Assembly: GCF_000234665.1 (NCBI RefSeq) | Contig: NC_018334.1 | Location: 1,240,001 to 1,304,000 of the forward strand | Reading direction: 5' to 3' | Length of the DNA stretch: 64,000 nt | From: Leishmania mexicana MHOM/GT/2001/U1103 | Taxonomy: Eukaryota; Euglenozoa; Kinetoplastea; Trypanosomatida; Trypanosomatidae | Part shown: positions 10,283 through 20,609 of the stretch, piece by piece | Layout of the letters: each line of letters starts with the position of its first letter | Position numbering within the stretch: position 1 is the stretch's first letter | Translations under genes and position numbers: made by a program | Notes under the pieces: model-generated | Told to the model about the DNA's origin: nothing | Databases searched by the model: none | What the model saw: the letters and a program-made list of their open reading frames with translations, nothing else

Positions 10283-12013
10283 CTACTGGCTAGTAGTCGA
10301 ACTCTTCGAATCGGGCGCAGGAGCCCGCGCGCCGCTTGTAGTTTCGGCAGAACCGCTCTCGGAGGTCGCCGAGTGTGACATGGGGACCTTGCTCTCTACT
10401 ATCCTCTTCAATGCCTTGGGTACAGAGAACCTGGCATCGCTTATCCTCTCTGCAGTGCTGAGTGCACGTGCGGTAATATCAGCGGAGCTCAGGCGGCTCC
10501 CGTGCCGACTGGGGCCGTTGCCGCATACGCTGTCGCCCCCGTCGGAGCGCGGTAAGCGCATCATGATTCGCCGTACACTGGCGATGATGTGTTCGTCGTC
10601 TGTACCGCTGTCCTCATTACGGCAGGGTCGATGCAGCCCAGAGCCCCTGGGACGATGTGGCAGCCCCACATCAAAGCTGGGTCGTCGCTCCGAGAGGAGC
10701 CCGTCTTGCTCGCTCTGCCGGCGGCGACTGACGCGACGAAGCCCGGATGAGGCCGAGTCCTGCCAGGGCAGGCTAACAGGGCAGTGAGGTGTCCACAAGC
10801 AGCCGACACCGCTGGTGTTCGCACTCGGCCTAAGAAGAATGCTCTTCGGTGACTGGGAGGCACGGGAGGTGGCAGTGAGCAGTGGAGCTGCCGGCGGCAT
10901 CTCCCCGCTTCCGCCGTTGCCATAGAGAATACCGGATTGGTCACTGCTGTCACTGAAGCAGAAGTATACCAGGTCATTGAAGACGCCGTTGTGATGTGAT
11001 GGGCCCGAAGGCGGACCCTCGACGGACGGCCACGGAGAGGGCGTTTCGCGAGACACAGACGCCGCTGTGGGCGCCGGGCTGCAAGATTTCGGGCCCGTTT
11101 TCTTTGGAGATCCACCATCTGCCCCGGCATTTTCCGCGATCACCGAGCGTGGCGCTCGTTGGCGGTTGCCCTGAGCGGTGGACATGCCCGCCGATGTCTT
11201 TGCGCCGTCTGAGGTCTCCTTCAGCCTATGCTGGCTCCCTTGGCTACGCACTTCGTTCGATCCCGTCCCCTGCAACTCGGCAGTCTTTCCATCGCTGCCC
11301 AAGAAACAGACACTGACACGGCTAGGCACAAGCGTCGTCTGCAGCTCTGAGCTCTGCGACGAGCTCCGCTGTTCGGTGCTCGGCGGGCAATTCTGCGCCA
11401 GCGGCAATCTGCGGTTGGTCCAGCCGCTGCTGGGCCGCAAGATACTACTCAGCTGCAGCGCGTCAGCTTGGCCGCTGATACTACGAGTGTGGTTCGCCAC
11501 TCCATTGGTGATGGTGTACATATCCGTGACACTGAGAGAATCCGCCTTGCCTGCACGAATACCCCACGGAGATAAGGGGCTCGTGTTGCTGCTGTGCGCC
11601 CCTGATGGGCAGTGAAGCGCGCGACTCGGGATATCCGACCCACGTTGGAAGCTGGAATCAAAGACGGAGCCTGTTGCCAGGGTCCACGGCCTAGGTGAGA
11701 CACCGCGGTGCGCAGAGTTGTCCCTGCCAGCAAACGCGCGCGTACCGGGGGCCCATCCTGGCCTGCCGCAGCCCTCAATTATAGTGCTGCTCGATAAGCT
11801 AGAGCAACGCCCATTTAGCTCTCTCTCATGTATGGGAGAGGGGTTGGCAGGTGCAGTCGGACAGGTGCTTCTCGTGTCGTGCGGCTCCACCAGCAGCGGC
11901 ATCTTAGGCACAGAGGCAGAAGCGGTAGCCTCCGTCGGCACCGCCTCCTGCCTTTCCAGCTGCTCTGAATGCAGTGCAGTCGTCGACTTTGGATGGCATA
12001 AGCCAAACCCCAT
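10283..12013 (-). CDS. Ser/Pro-rich orphan protein with possible N-myristoylation signal
   Basis: This 576-residue protein is not recognised. It is rich in Ser, Pro, Thr and Arg, with no membrane segment or obvious folded domain. Its N-terminus, MGFGLCHPKS, has Gly2 and Cys6, which is compatible with N-myristoylation and possibly palmitoylation, although the usual Ser/Thr at position 6 is missing. Towards the C-terminus there is a more ordered-looking basic segment (SVRRIMMRLPRSD, then ARALSTAERISDARF and PKALKRIVESKVPM), followed by a Ser/Ala-rich tail. The frame is open upstream to 12136, but that part covers a polypyrimidine tract and a good AG acceptor, so the ATG at 12013 is preferred. 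The long even reading frame and typical codon composition support a real gene; the function is unknown. Confidence 0.75.
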   Translation of the reverse strand: MGFGLCHPKSTTALHSEQLERQEAVPTEATASASVPKMPLLVEPHDTRSTCPTAPANPSPIHERELNGRCSSLSSSTIIEGCGRPGWAPGTRAFAGRDNSAHRGVSPRPWTLATGSVFDSSFQRGSDIPSRALHCPSGAHSSNTSPLSPWGIRAGKADSLSVTDMYTITNGVANHTRSISGQADALQLSSILRPSSGWTNRRLPLAQNCPPSTEQRSSSQSSELQTTLVPSRVSVCFLGSDGKTAELQGTGSNEVRSQGSQHRLKETSDGAKTSAGMSTAQGNRQRAPRSVIAENAGADGGSPKKTGPKSCSPAPTAASVSRETPSPWPSVEGPPSGPSHHNGVFNDLVYFCFSDSSDQSGILYGNGGSGEMPPAAPLLTATSRASQSPKSILLRPSANTSGVGCLWTPHCPVSLPWQDSASSGLRRVSRRRQSEQDGLLSERRPSFDVGLPHRPRGSGLHRPCRNEDSGTDDEHIIASVRRIMMRLPRSDGGDSVCGNGPSRHGSRLSSADITARALSTAERISDARFSVPKALKRIVESKVPMSHSATSESGSAETTSGARAPAPDSKSSTTSQ

Positions 12014-12035
12014 AGTTACGGCAGTAGGGGGCAAA

Positions 12036-12067
12036 CTATACCAAAGGGAAAACGAAAAAAAAAGAAA
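12036..12067 (-). promoter_or_regulatory. Probable spliced-leader acceptor with T-rich polypyrimidine tract
   Basis: On the minus strand a strong T/C tract (about 12045-12067) is followed by GGTATAG, with the AG at 12037-12036, 22 bases before the ATG at 12013. This is the clearest trans-splice-site candidate in the window and supports the chosen start of the downstream gene. Confidence 0.5.
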
Positions 12068-14035
12068 CAGAGTCGCGTGCGAAGGACAGTACAACTGGTA
12101 ACGCAGATGAACTGACGCGCAGGTGTCCTGTGACACTCACGGGGAGTGACACCTGTGGGGACTGGTGCAAACCTCAAAGAAAAAGGGAGGAGGGGGGGAA
12201 TTAGCAAGCGCCCACACCAGGAGGCAAAAAAGGGTACCCGTGAAAGAGTAAGAAGAAGCGAACGGAGAGACGCAACACGCAAGAGAGAGAGAAAACAAAC
12301 AATGGTGGCAGCCGCAGTAGAACAGGGGGAGGGGAGGGAGGCCAAGGAGACAGGCACAGCATGACGTCGTGCGTTGAAAAAGCGAGACGACCGTTCAGCG
12401 TTGAAAGACAGGCGAGAGAGTGGGCCGTGGGGAGGGGGGGGGGGAGCAGCGCAATCGTGTCGCGCGCGTCTGCTCTCGCCCTTTTCGTCTTTTTTCTTTT
12501 GTGCAGATGTCGGCCCTCGAGCCGGCTAATGCCTCGTGCCCTCCTCCACCCTGGTTATCTGTGCGCAAGAGGAGCGGTCGTTTGTGGTGTCTGCGAGAGG
12601 GTGCAAGGGTGGGGGAGGGCGGCTTCTCCCATGTCAGCAGCGTGTAATGGTGGATCTACGCCCCCACATACGCCCCACAGAAGAAAAAGAGGTGCTTCGT
12701 TGGGGCTGCGAGTCCCTCACATGGTGGTGGAGTCCGTCCCAGAGGTGCCCCCCACACACAGCACAGCAAACAGCAGGCACAGGCAATACCCCACTGCACT
12801 ACGTGCGCTCGCAAATCAACTCCCAGCGGCACCAAGAAAAAGATGGAAACGCACACGCACGCACACAGCGCAACGAGAAATACGAAACACAACAACGAAA
12901 CAGCGACCTCCCGCGAGGGTGTCCCGGCGTCAACACGAGGGGAGGGGGGATGACCGCACCGGTGGTTTGTGAGGTGGTGAGGATCAGAAGTGACCGCTTC
13001 GACGCAATAAGAAAAAAAACGGAAAGGCCACAACCACCTTCTACAGACGAATACAGGATGATGTCGGGTGAGCTACTGCGTGTATGCGGGCGTGGTTGGG
13101 TCACTGTGCGTGGGTGTCACGGCACGCTTTTTTTTAGGGTAGCGCGTTTGTGGAGGTCGACATCACGGCGAAAGAGTGGGTGGGGGGAAGGGGGGAAGGG
13201 GAGATGAAAAGGAAGAGGGAAGGGCAATAGACGCGAGGGGAGAGGGGGGGAGCACCCCCAGCACAGGAAGCGTGCCGCCACAATAACGCCAGGCTGGTGA
13301 GCAGTGAACGAGGAGCCGGATTCAGTCAGCAGAATCCTCTATGTCTGTGTGTCCATATGCCAGTGACACCACGTGTCTATGGGTGTCAAGTGCAGTCGGA
13401 CGGTCTTCTGCAATGCGCCTTGTGTGTGTGCGTGAGCAGGATGCTGCCGCATCGACGGTCGTCGATTTCTTGGCCTTTCACAAAAGAGAACAACGAGGGA
13501 AAAATAATTTTTTGTTCGTTGAAACCGGGGACGAAATCAGCTACTTTGTTAGCTGTGGGCGGAACGCACGTAAGGTGGTTCTGTCTCGAGGGAGGGGGAA
13601 GAGGGAGAGGACGGCGCACTAAAGATCTCAGCTTCGCAAGATACGGGACGAGACCTCTTGAGTAGCGAAGAGGGAAGAAAGCAGATCCGGGATTGGACAG
13701 AAGGAAGGACGAGCAGTCGGCAGACGTACAGGCATCTGAGGCACCGGTCTCTCAATTCCCACACGAGGAAAAAAGGCAGCGGCTCACAAGCGCAGACGCT
13801 CACACGCTTCAAAGTAAAATTTAAAAAAGCAGTGACACACCTCTCTTGCAGCAGGGACAGGAAGCCCGTCCCCCTTCCCCCATCCCATTCCTCCCTCACC
13901 ACCACCACCATCACCGCCGCCAACACCACCAACAAGCAAAAAAAAACGACTATGCACGTTGACGTTCTGCTGTTGGCAGTCCCAGTCGTTCAGTAAGAAG
14001 CCAACAGAGGCGCATACAGAAGAAAGCTCTCTCGC
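12068..14035. other. Spacer rich in GA tracts
   Basis: Nearly 2 kb without a supported gene. The plus strand has many A-, G- and GA-rich runs (for example 12180-12300, 12420-12445, 13185-13250, 13590-13620) and a TTTTTTTT run near 13128. Frames in it are low-complexity. Confidence 0.55.
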
Positions 14036-14159
14036 TATGTATATGTATATATATATATATATACATGGGAGAAGGAGAGGGAGAGCACAGCGAAAGGAGC
14101 ACACAGATATATATATATTTATATTTATATATATAGGTGTACACACCTGTATGGGCACG

Positions 14160-14193
<34 letters not shown>
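14036..14193. repeat. Cluster of (TA)n, AT-rich and (CA)n microsatellites
   Basis: A (TA)n run occupies about 14036-14064, a second AT-rich run 14106-14135, and a (CA)n run of roughly 15 units 14163-14193. AT-rich DNA is unusual in this GC-rich window. Likely a length-variable spacer in the 3' flank of the M20 relic. Confidence 0.9.
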
Positions 14194-14195
<2 letters not shown>

Positions 14196-14417
14196 GTGAA
14201 GGGCAGCGAGGCTAGAGAATGAGATGTAACACCAACGTGAGAGAGAGAGAGCCTACGAGAGGGAAGCAGAGAGGTCACCCACACCCACACACATTCATGA
14301 ACGCAGATGAAGAAGGGGTGGGCTGCGCAACATGATGGCCATGCTGCCGCCGCCGCCACGGTGTGTCTCTCGCGCACGGCTAATGATTGAGCCGCCAAAC
14401 GGCTATCCAGTACGTAT

Positions 14418-15256
14418 TCACAAACGAAAGGTACACAGAGAGACAGACACGCACCAGCGACTGAGTCGTCCACGCGTATGGCCACCGAGAAGTTGCACAG
14501 AAGGACAGTCGAAGTAGCAGCGTTTCCTGATCGTGACAACGGACATGCATGATAACAGGCAGCGGTAGTTGAGGTGGTGCGTGCCACTCTTCTTGATGCG
14601 CACAGAGATCTGGCGCATCGTCGTGATGATCGGCACAGTGTACGCAACCCCGTTGCTGCTCGTGTTCAGCATCATCGACGAGTGAAGCACCTTGGAGTGC
14701 CCAGCCACCCTCCACGAGCTGAAGATTGTGGTTCATGTTGAGACATCGAGGCAGCCATCCCCGATGAGGAGGCAGTTCGCCTCGAAGCCATAGGACCTCG
14801 GGTAGTCGGCCAAGTACGAAACGCCAGCACAGTTCCGTTCATCATCCGACAAGAAGGTGAAGTGCACCGGCTTCGAATGCCTCATTGTCGTGTGCCTCGG
14901 CATCGGCGCCACGCAGAGAGCAAAGCCTCTCATATCGCAAGTTCCGCGGTCGCACAACTTCCCACCCTCCTCGATGAGAACGAACGGGTCGGTGTCCCAT
15001 TCGTGCCCGTCCACCGACAGCACACCCGCGTAGCCCAAGAGCGCAGCGCTGCTTTCGGTGGGGCCGTCCTTGCCGGGCACTGGGGCCCAGAGATGACATG
15101 GTCACTCTCGGGGTTGCAGATGTACGTAGAGTCGACGCCGGGCGTCTTCAGGTACTCCTTGATGTAGTCGAGCATCTCCACCTTCAGGCTCACGCTGACG
15201 GTGTTAAAGGCGGCCAGCTTGGCCAGTCAGGGTTTGTGGTCAGCTGAATAAGTCAT
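14418..15256 (-). pseudogene. Decayed M20 peptidase (acetylornithine deacetylase/ArgE-like)
   Basis: The minus strand carries consecutive ArgE-like blocks that no single frame joins. From the ATG at 15256: a start segment ending KP, an in-frame TGA at 15227-15229 (apparently a Trp codon change in the usual WLxKL context), then LAAFNTVSVSL and YIKEYLKTPGVDSTYICNPE. A frameshift lies near 15080-15100. The second frame contains SVDGHEWDTDPFVLIEEGGK and RGTCDMRG, the metal-site region of M20 enzymes, then an in-frame stop at 14733-14735. The same frame resumes with AGHSKVLHSSMMLNTSS and AYTVPIITTMRQI, which matches the M20 dimerisation domain. Intact family members are about 380-400 residues; here only about the first two thirds can be traced, so the 3' part is lost or unrecognisable. 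At least three lesions make it non-coding as a full enzyme. Confidence 0.85.
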
Positions 15257-17960
15257 CGTGATCACGCGACACGCCTTCCAAAAACTGCGAGTAAAGGAGA
15301 GTGACGAAGGGAGGAGAGCTTGGTTGGCAAACGGGGAGCATGAGGGCACCAGCAGTGGCACGGTGATTGCGGGTGTTGATCCGTGGCGCTGTTGATGGAG
15401 AACAGAAAGCAAGAGTTGGAGGCAGTAATGAGAAGGGGGAGCACAAAATGGTGTGTGTGTGTGCGTGTGCGCGTGAGTCATTGCGTGGTGCCCAGAAAAG
15501 AGATAGACACCCACGAGTGCAGAGGACTCGATAGGAGCGTGTCAGTGCTGCACACCGCATGCGTCATCCTCCTTCCACAGAAGCGGTATGTTGGCTGATA
15601 CGGCTGGCGCTGTCTTTGATCGCGTTGTCCTTCGGTGTGCTCTACAGAATAAAAGGGCACGAGGCTCAGACTAATATGTTAACTCCATGACGCCAAACTT
15701 TGCCAGCACCAACTGAGACCCTCGCCGATACAAACGGTGTGCACACATAGGACGCAGCTCAGAAAAGCATAACAGATGGGGTGGCACACGCACCACCGCA
15801 CAAGCATCCCTGAGATGCGCAACAACAGTGACAGCAGCAAGCAACAAAACGAAAAAGAAGCCCACGTCCAACACGCAGTCCACACGCACATCGATTGAGC
15901 ATGCGCCTCCGATCCTAGCCAGCAATGTCGGTGTGCGCAGTCAGCAAGATGGCGGAGGCAGCACGGCTACGCGATGAGGGGTGCTTGGTGGTGGAGGTCG
16001 GGGTGGGGGTCCGATGAGCACACGAGCGCAAGAAAAAAAAAGAAGCAATCGAGCGAAAGTAAAACGAGAGTGAAGGCGGCGTTCCGACTTGGCGCAGGAA
16101 GAGAGGTGGGGTCGCTTGAGACGCACATGAGAACGGGCAAAGGAGATCGCGACGGGACGGCACGCAGCCGGCTGGCAAGGAGGCGCACATGCGCACTCGG
16201 GTAGGGGTATCCACACGCACCGGCACGCGCTGAGTGAGCCAGAGGGAGAGACGCGAAGAGAACAAAAGGGAAAAAAGAGAGGACATAACGAGACCCGCCA
16301 CCGCAGCCGAGGGCGTCTTTGTAGAGACAGTGTGAGACACAAGGAGGCAATGGCCATCGATGAGAGGCTCACGGAATACGGCGGGTGGGTGTGAGGAGGG
16401 GATGCAAGGAACGTAGAGGGCGACAGAGGGGTAAACGCAGCAGCTCAAACGGAAAGAAAAGGCAAGAATAGACGGCTGCTCAATGACCAACTTTACATGG
16501 AGGGGGGGGGGTTACTTACCGCACAGGGCGCATGTGTGGCAGGCGCAGAGGCATCTCACACTGGGGAGGGAGAAGGAGAGGCGAACAAGACTCCTTGATG
16601 AGGTGGCGGTGCATACCAGCGCGCCGCGATATGGATTCCACGAATATCCCAAAAGAAGAGCCACAACAGCACGCCAGAGGCCGGTTGAAAATGGAGAGGA
16701 GGTGAACGCCTGCCTCATACGTTGCAGCGGATGTTGGTGATGTTGGCGCACACAAACATAGGTGCAGGCTGCCATGGAAACGACCTGAAGGAAAGAGAGA
16801 GAGGGAGCACATGATGAGCCACCGATAGACACGAATATGCACGGGGGACGGGGCAAGGGGAAGGGGGAGGGGGAAGGAACCAAAGGTGTCAACGACAGTG
16901 TCCACATAAAAAGTTAAGAGGCACGAAGCAAAGGAGTGAATGCAAAGAAGTGACGACATCAAGATATCCAACGCCGAGCTTAAAGGGGGGGGGGGAGTAT
17001 CGTATCAGAACGATGAACCAAGAGCAGACAGCGAAGAAGATGGGGTGTACAGCGGGAGAGACAGTGGGCACAGCGGTGGTGGCGGCGGCGGAGAGGGCAG
17101 GGGTGGAGAAGAGGGAACGAAACGAAACGGGAAAAGGGAGAAGGGGGAACCGCGTACGACACACAGCGCCGTTGAACGCAAAACACGGCGGCGACGGCGC
17201 ACGGCAAAACGCGCTTCTCTCTCTCTATATATATACTACATGTATACATGAATGCAAGTAAGGGAATGACAAACTGCCACACCCAAGCGAAGGCATCCAA
17301 ACGAATAGAAAACAAAGACATGTCAGCAGACAACGAATTCGAGCAACAGTACCGAGCAGACGGGCCGGGGCGGGAGCCTGACGCACGCGCGCACCGAAAC
17401 AGCATGCGAGGAGGCGTCACACACCTGCTCCGGAAACAGTGCGTACATCATTGACCGCCGTTGAGCAGGTCCTCGCGCGCGCAGTCAAAAACAGCGCACA
17501 GCATCGTAGACCAAGCACAAAGAACTCTTGCACATGCATACATTCACCTGGCCATATACATGGGTCGGCAACACCGCCATTGGGTCACTGCTGCAAACCT
17601 CCCCCTCCATTTCCAATACCTCCTACCATCGCTTATTCTGCATCCTGCGGCATGCTATTCGATTTACAGCGTTCACTGCGAGTTCAACCGTAGATGAGGC
17701 TTGTGCGGGCCTCCTCAACAGGTGCCGCGACGCTCACAGTCGAGCCACGCAAATGGGGCCGGATCCGCCATCGCGGCAATCGCGGAGATGCCAGAGAGTG
17801 GTGCAGTGTGGTGCTGATCACCTGCCGCTACTGCGACCGTTACATGAGCAGACGAGACAGAGGAGGAAAAGTTGTTCACGCGAGCTTCATATTCCTCCGC
17901 GTATGTCCAGCTTCCAAGACTCCACTGTGCGCCCTGATTCTCCACCGCAGCCTGCTCAGA
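15257..17960. other. Long spacer, no gene recognised
   Basis: About 2.7 kb of gene-free sequence with a short (GT)n near 15451-15468, A-runs near 16030, G-runs at 16502-16510 and 16985-16996, and (TA)n near 17225-17235. Plus-strand purine bias persists. It should contain the 3' UTR of the mucin-like gene at 17961-19898. Confidence 0.55.
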
Positions 17961-19898
17961 CTAGGCGTATGGCTTGGAGCACCGCGAGGCTTGCGAGAGG
18001 GTCGTCTGCTTCGGCAAGAGGGACAACTGCTGTTGATATGGTTGCACCTGCGGTGACGGTGCTTGCTGCGAAGGATACGGAAAGCGTGTAGAGCTACCGC
18101 CTCCGACCGTTGCGCGGGAGACTACCTGCCCGCCAGGCGCTGGAGAGCGAAGCATCGCGCCGCCGCCGCCCATGCCGTGCACAGGCTGTACGGGGTGATT
18201 GACATTGTACAGGGGGGGACACATCATCACTGCTGAAGAGTTCCCTGACCTACGTGAGTGCGCCGATGGGTAGTACTGCGCGTCGCACACTCCTTGCGGT
18301 GCCGGGTGCTGGGCGTTTGCCCATTGCGTGGCTGTCGGGGGCACGCCAGGTGTGGCGGGGGCAGCGCGAGGCGCTAGCATGGGAGCGTCCGTGGTTTCGG
18401 GTAGTGGAAGCTTCGCAGCTGTTCCGCCAGAAGCAGCTAAAACAGCAGCAGCAGCGGGAACCGTGACACCGGCAGCGCGCGTGCCCCTGTCGTCATGTTT
18501 CTCACCCTCGTCGGCGTCTGATTCGTCGAGATCGGATATCCCGGGGGACCTGTCCAGCGCCGTGAAGTACACAAGGTGGTGAAACCACTGAACGACCGGC
18601 TGGTCCTTCATTGCTGCCTCCGCAGCTGCCTGCTCTTCTTCTGCCGACTTGGCGCCACGGAGGCGACGAAGCACCTTCGCTCGAACGAACTCCTTTGCTC
18701 TCGTAAAGGCAGCGGCGGCCCCCGTTTTCGGGGGCAGCGATGGCGGTGCAGGCAGGGTGATCGGAATGATCGGGGTCTCGAGGAGACCGAGGCCAGGGAG
18801 TACTCGCTTCTCGCGTGGGATAACCTTGCCGTCCTTGGTGATGGTAGGAATCATACACGCAGGCTGCGGACCGCGCAGCACAGGCGGCCGACCCGTCCAC
18901 GGCACGATGCTGTTCTGGACGTACGGGCGGTTGTTGAAGTTATTGACGTGATCTGGATCGCCGGCAACGGGCGGCAGTGCGCGCTTAGGGCTGTGGATAG
19001 AGGGAAGTGCGAGTGGGTTGGCGTTGCGGTGATCGTGCGCAGAGAACACGCCGTCCTTGTGGGGCTGATTGGAAACACTCATGATCTGTCGTCCATGCTT
19101 TCCGTACTCGCTACTCAGCTGTGAGCTTCCGTAGCCCTCCGACTTCATTTCCCGGGTCTCCGCCACATTGTCATCCTCCTTCTGGTCCGCTTGTGGACTT
19201 CGCCTGCAGCACAGCAGGGGGAAGGGCCGGACAAAGACCAGATACACAGCACTGGCACCGAGAAGGATACCGAAAGCGATGCTTCCGATGATGACACCCG
19301 CCAATTCAGCAGCTGAGAAGGTGGTAGATGATAAGTGAGAGGGAGCCGCCGTGGTCGTTGTAGACGTGCTAGTTGTTGCTATCGGGGCCTCCGTCGTCGT
19401 CGTCGTCGCTGGTGCCTCTGTTGTGGTGGTTGTCGTCGCTGGTGCCTCTGTTGTGGTGGTTGTCGTCGCTGGTGCCTCTGTTGTGGTGGTTGTCGTCGTT
19501 GGTGCCTCTGTTGTTGTGGTCGCTTCAGGTGCTTCTGTTGTCGTGGTCGTTGTGGTGGTTGTAGTGGTTGAGGTGGTGCTAGATGTCGACGATGATGCCG
19601 ATTCAGACGGAGAAGAGGGCGCGGCGGCCCCAAACACCTCCCCAGCCACCCGCATGGGCACAGAAGATAGAGCAAGCGTAGACCCCTTACCGATGACATG
19701 CTCTGCATGTAGACTCGCCTTGTCAGACAACGCGGCAGTTCCTTGCTCGACTGGCGGTGCAAGGACGACGTTGACGATGTGTGCTTGCCCAGCTGCGCTA
19801 CACAGGAGTAGCAGTAGGAGCACCGCAGCGAGCGGAGCGCGGTGTATGAGTGGCATCGGCGCACGTGTGAATCCGGTCGAGGTGCGCCGATCCGTCAT
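17961..19898 (-). CDS. Mucin-like type I membrane protein with Thr-rich EAP repeats
   Basis: This 645-residue protein has a hydrophobic signal segment at residues 22-38 (LAAVLLLLLLCSAAGQA), a short ectodomain, a Ser/Thr-rich stretch at about 98-185 built of poly-Thr blocks each ended by EAP, a single transmembrane helix at about 199-223 (GVIIGSIAFGILLGASAVYL), a Cys-Cys pair at 230-231 that could be palmitoylated, and a long cytosolic tail rich in Pro, Gln and Ala. The Thr blocks are expected to be heavily glycosylated or phosphoglycosylated at the cell surface or in the secretory path. I see no assigned family. The start at 19898 is the first ATG after a likely leader region; an internal ATG at 19856 would give a shorter signal sequence beginning MPLIHRAP. 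The frame is open upstream to 20144, but that part looks untranslated. Confidence 0.85.
   Translation of the reverse strand: MTDRRTSTGFTRAPMPLIHRAPLAAVLLLLLLCSAAGQAHIVNVVLAPPVEQGTAALSDKASLHAEHVIGKGSTLALSSVPMRVAGEVFGAAAPSSPSESASSSTSSTTSTTTTTTTTTTTEAPEATTTTEAPTTTTTTTEAPATTTTTTEAPATTTTTTEAPATTTTTEAPIATTSTSTTTTAAPSHLSSTTFSAAELAGVIIGSIAFGILLGASAVYLVFVRPFPLLCCRRSPQADQKEDDNVAETREMKSEGYGSSQLSSEYGKHGRQIMSVSNQPHKDGVFSAHDHRNANPLALPSIHSPKRALPPVAGDPDHVNNFNNRPYVQNSIVPWTGRPPVLRGPQPACMIPTITKDGKVIPREKRVLPGLGLLETPIIPITLPAPPSLPPKTGAAAAFTRAKEFVRAKVLRRLRGAKSAEEEQAAAEAAMKDQPVVQWFHHLVYFTALDRSPGISDLDESDADEGEKHDDRGTRAAGVTVPAAAAVLAASGGTAAKLPLPETTDAPMLAPRAAPATPGVPPTATQWANAQHPAPQGVCDAQYYPSAHSRRSGNSSAVMMCPPLYNVNHPVQPVHGMGGGGAMLRSPAPGGQVVSRATVGGGSSTRFPYPSQQAPSPQVQPYQQQLSLLPKQTTLSQASRCSKPYA
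19381..19570 (-). repeat. 30-bp minisatellite encoding Thr-EAP repeats
   Basis: Three nearly identical 30-base units occupy 19411-19500, with degenerate copies on both sides. Each unit encodes ten residues of the pattern ATTTTTTEAP inside the mucin-like protein. The near-identity of the units at the DNA level suggests recent expansion and probable copy-number variation between strains. Confidence 0.9.
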
Positions 19899-20609
19899 TG
19901 ACCCGATGGCGTACAATTTGCTGCTGTCGCGTGGCTCCTCCTCTAGACGGAGGGCGCACGCCTCTGTCTTCTTTTGCGAGGCGGGTGGGAGGGAGGGGCG
20001 TGGTGGCCGCGGATGTACGCATAGACACCTTAGACGGACCTTAGGCTGAGCGAGAGAAGGGGATGCAAGACGATGGGCATGTGTGACAGTGACAAAAGCG
20101 CGGAGTACAGAGAGAGAGCTGCACAAGTCCAGACGCAGACACATCTGGGGTGCGGGGAGGGGGTGTCAATGCCGTTGCGAGAGCGTCAGGCGGCAGCGGA
20201 GCCAGAAGTACACCAGGCGGGAGCGAAGGAGGAGGAAAGGGTGTAGAGAACGAAGACGAGAGCGCGGGCAAAGTTCAGGGGTGAGGCGACCACAATATGA
20301 GCGCTGACACGCATGACGCACCCACTGGGAGCACCCTGCATAGGCAGGCCCCGTTGCAATGCATGCTGTACGCTGGAGCTGTCTACACGTCACTGAGCAA
20401 ATGCCGTGGCGTCCATGGAGACAAGCCGACTTCCATTTCCGTAAAGAATCGGCCACGCATGCGCACATCAAAACAAAAGCATGAAGCGGACATGCATGTT
20501 GGTGCAGCCTTCATGCTTTTCCGTTGTAGTGGAGCTCCAGCAGCACAGGCCTCACCTCTCCGCGACAGACAGACAGACAGCCACGCACGCAGCCACAAAG
20601 CCGGTCACA
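19899..20609. other. Spacer between mucin-like gene and LRR pseudogene
   Basis: About 700 bases; I see no gene. A short tandem acag repeat lies near 20563-20580. Confidence 0.5.

Noticed and set aside
13784..14647. Minus-strand open frame of 287 residues
   Set aside because: It runs through the TA and CA microsatellites, giving VCVCVC and YIYIYI repeats; overlaps the M20 pseudogene in another frame.
19381..19570. Possible CRISPR-like array
   Set aside because: The 30-base units are directly adjacent with no spacers and encode Thr-EAP repeats in frame; it is a coding minisatellite in a eukaryote.
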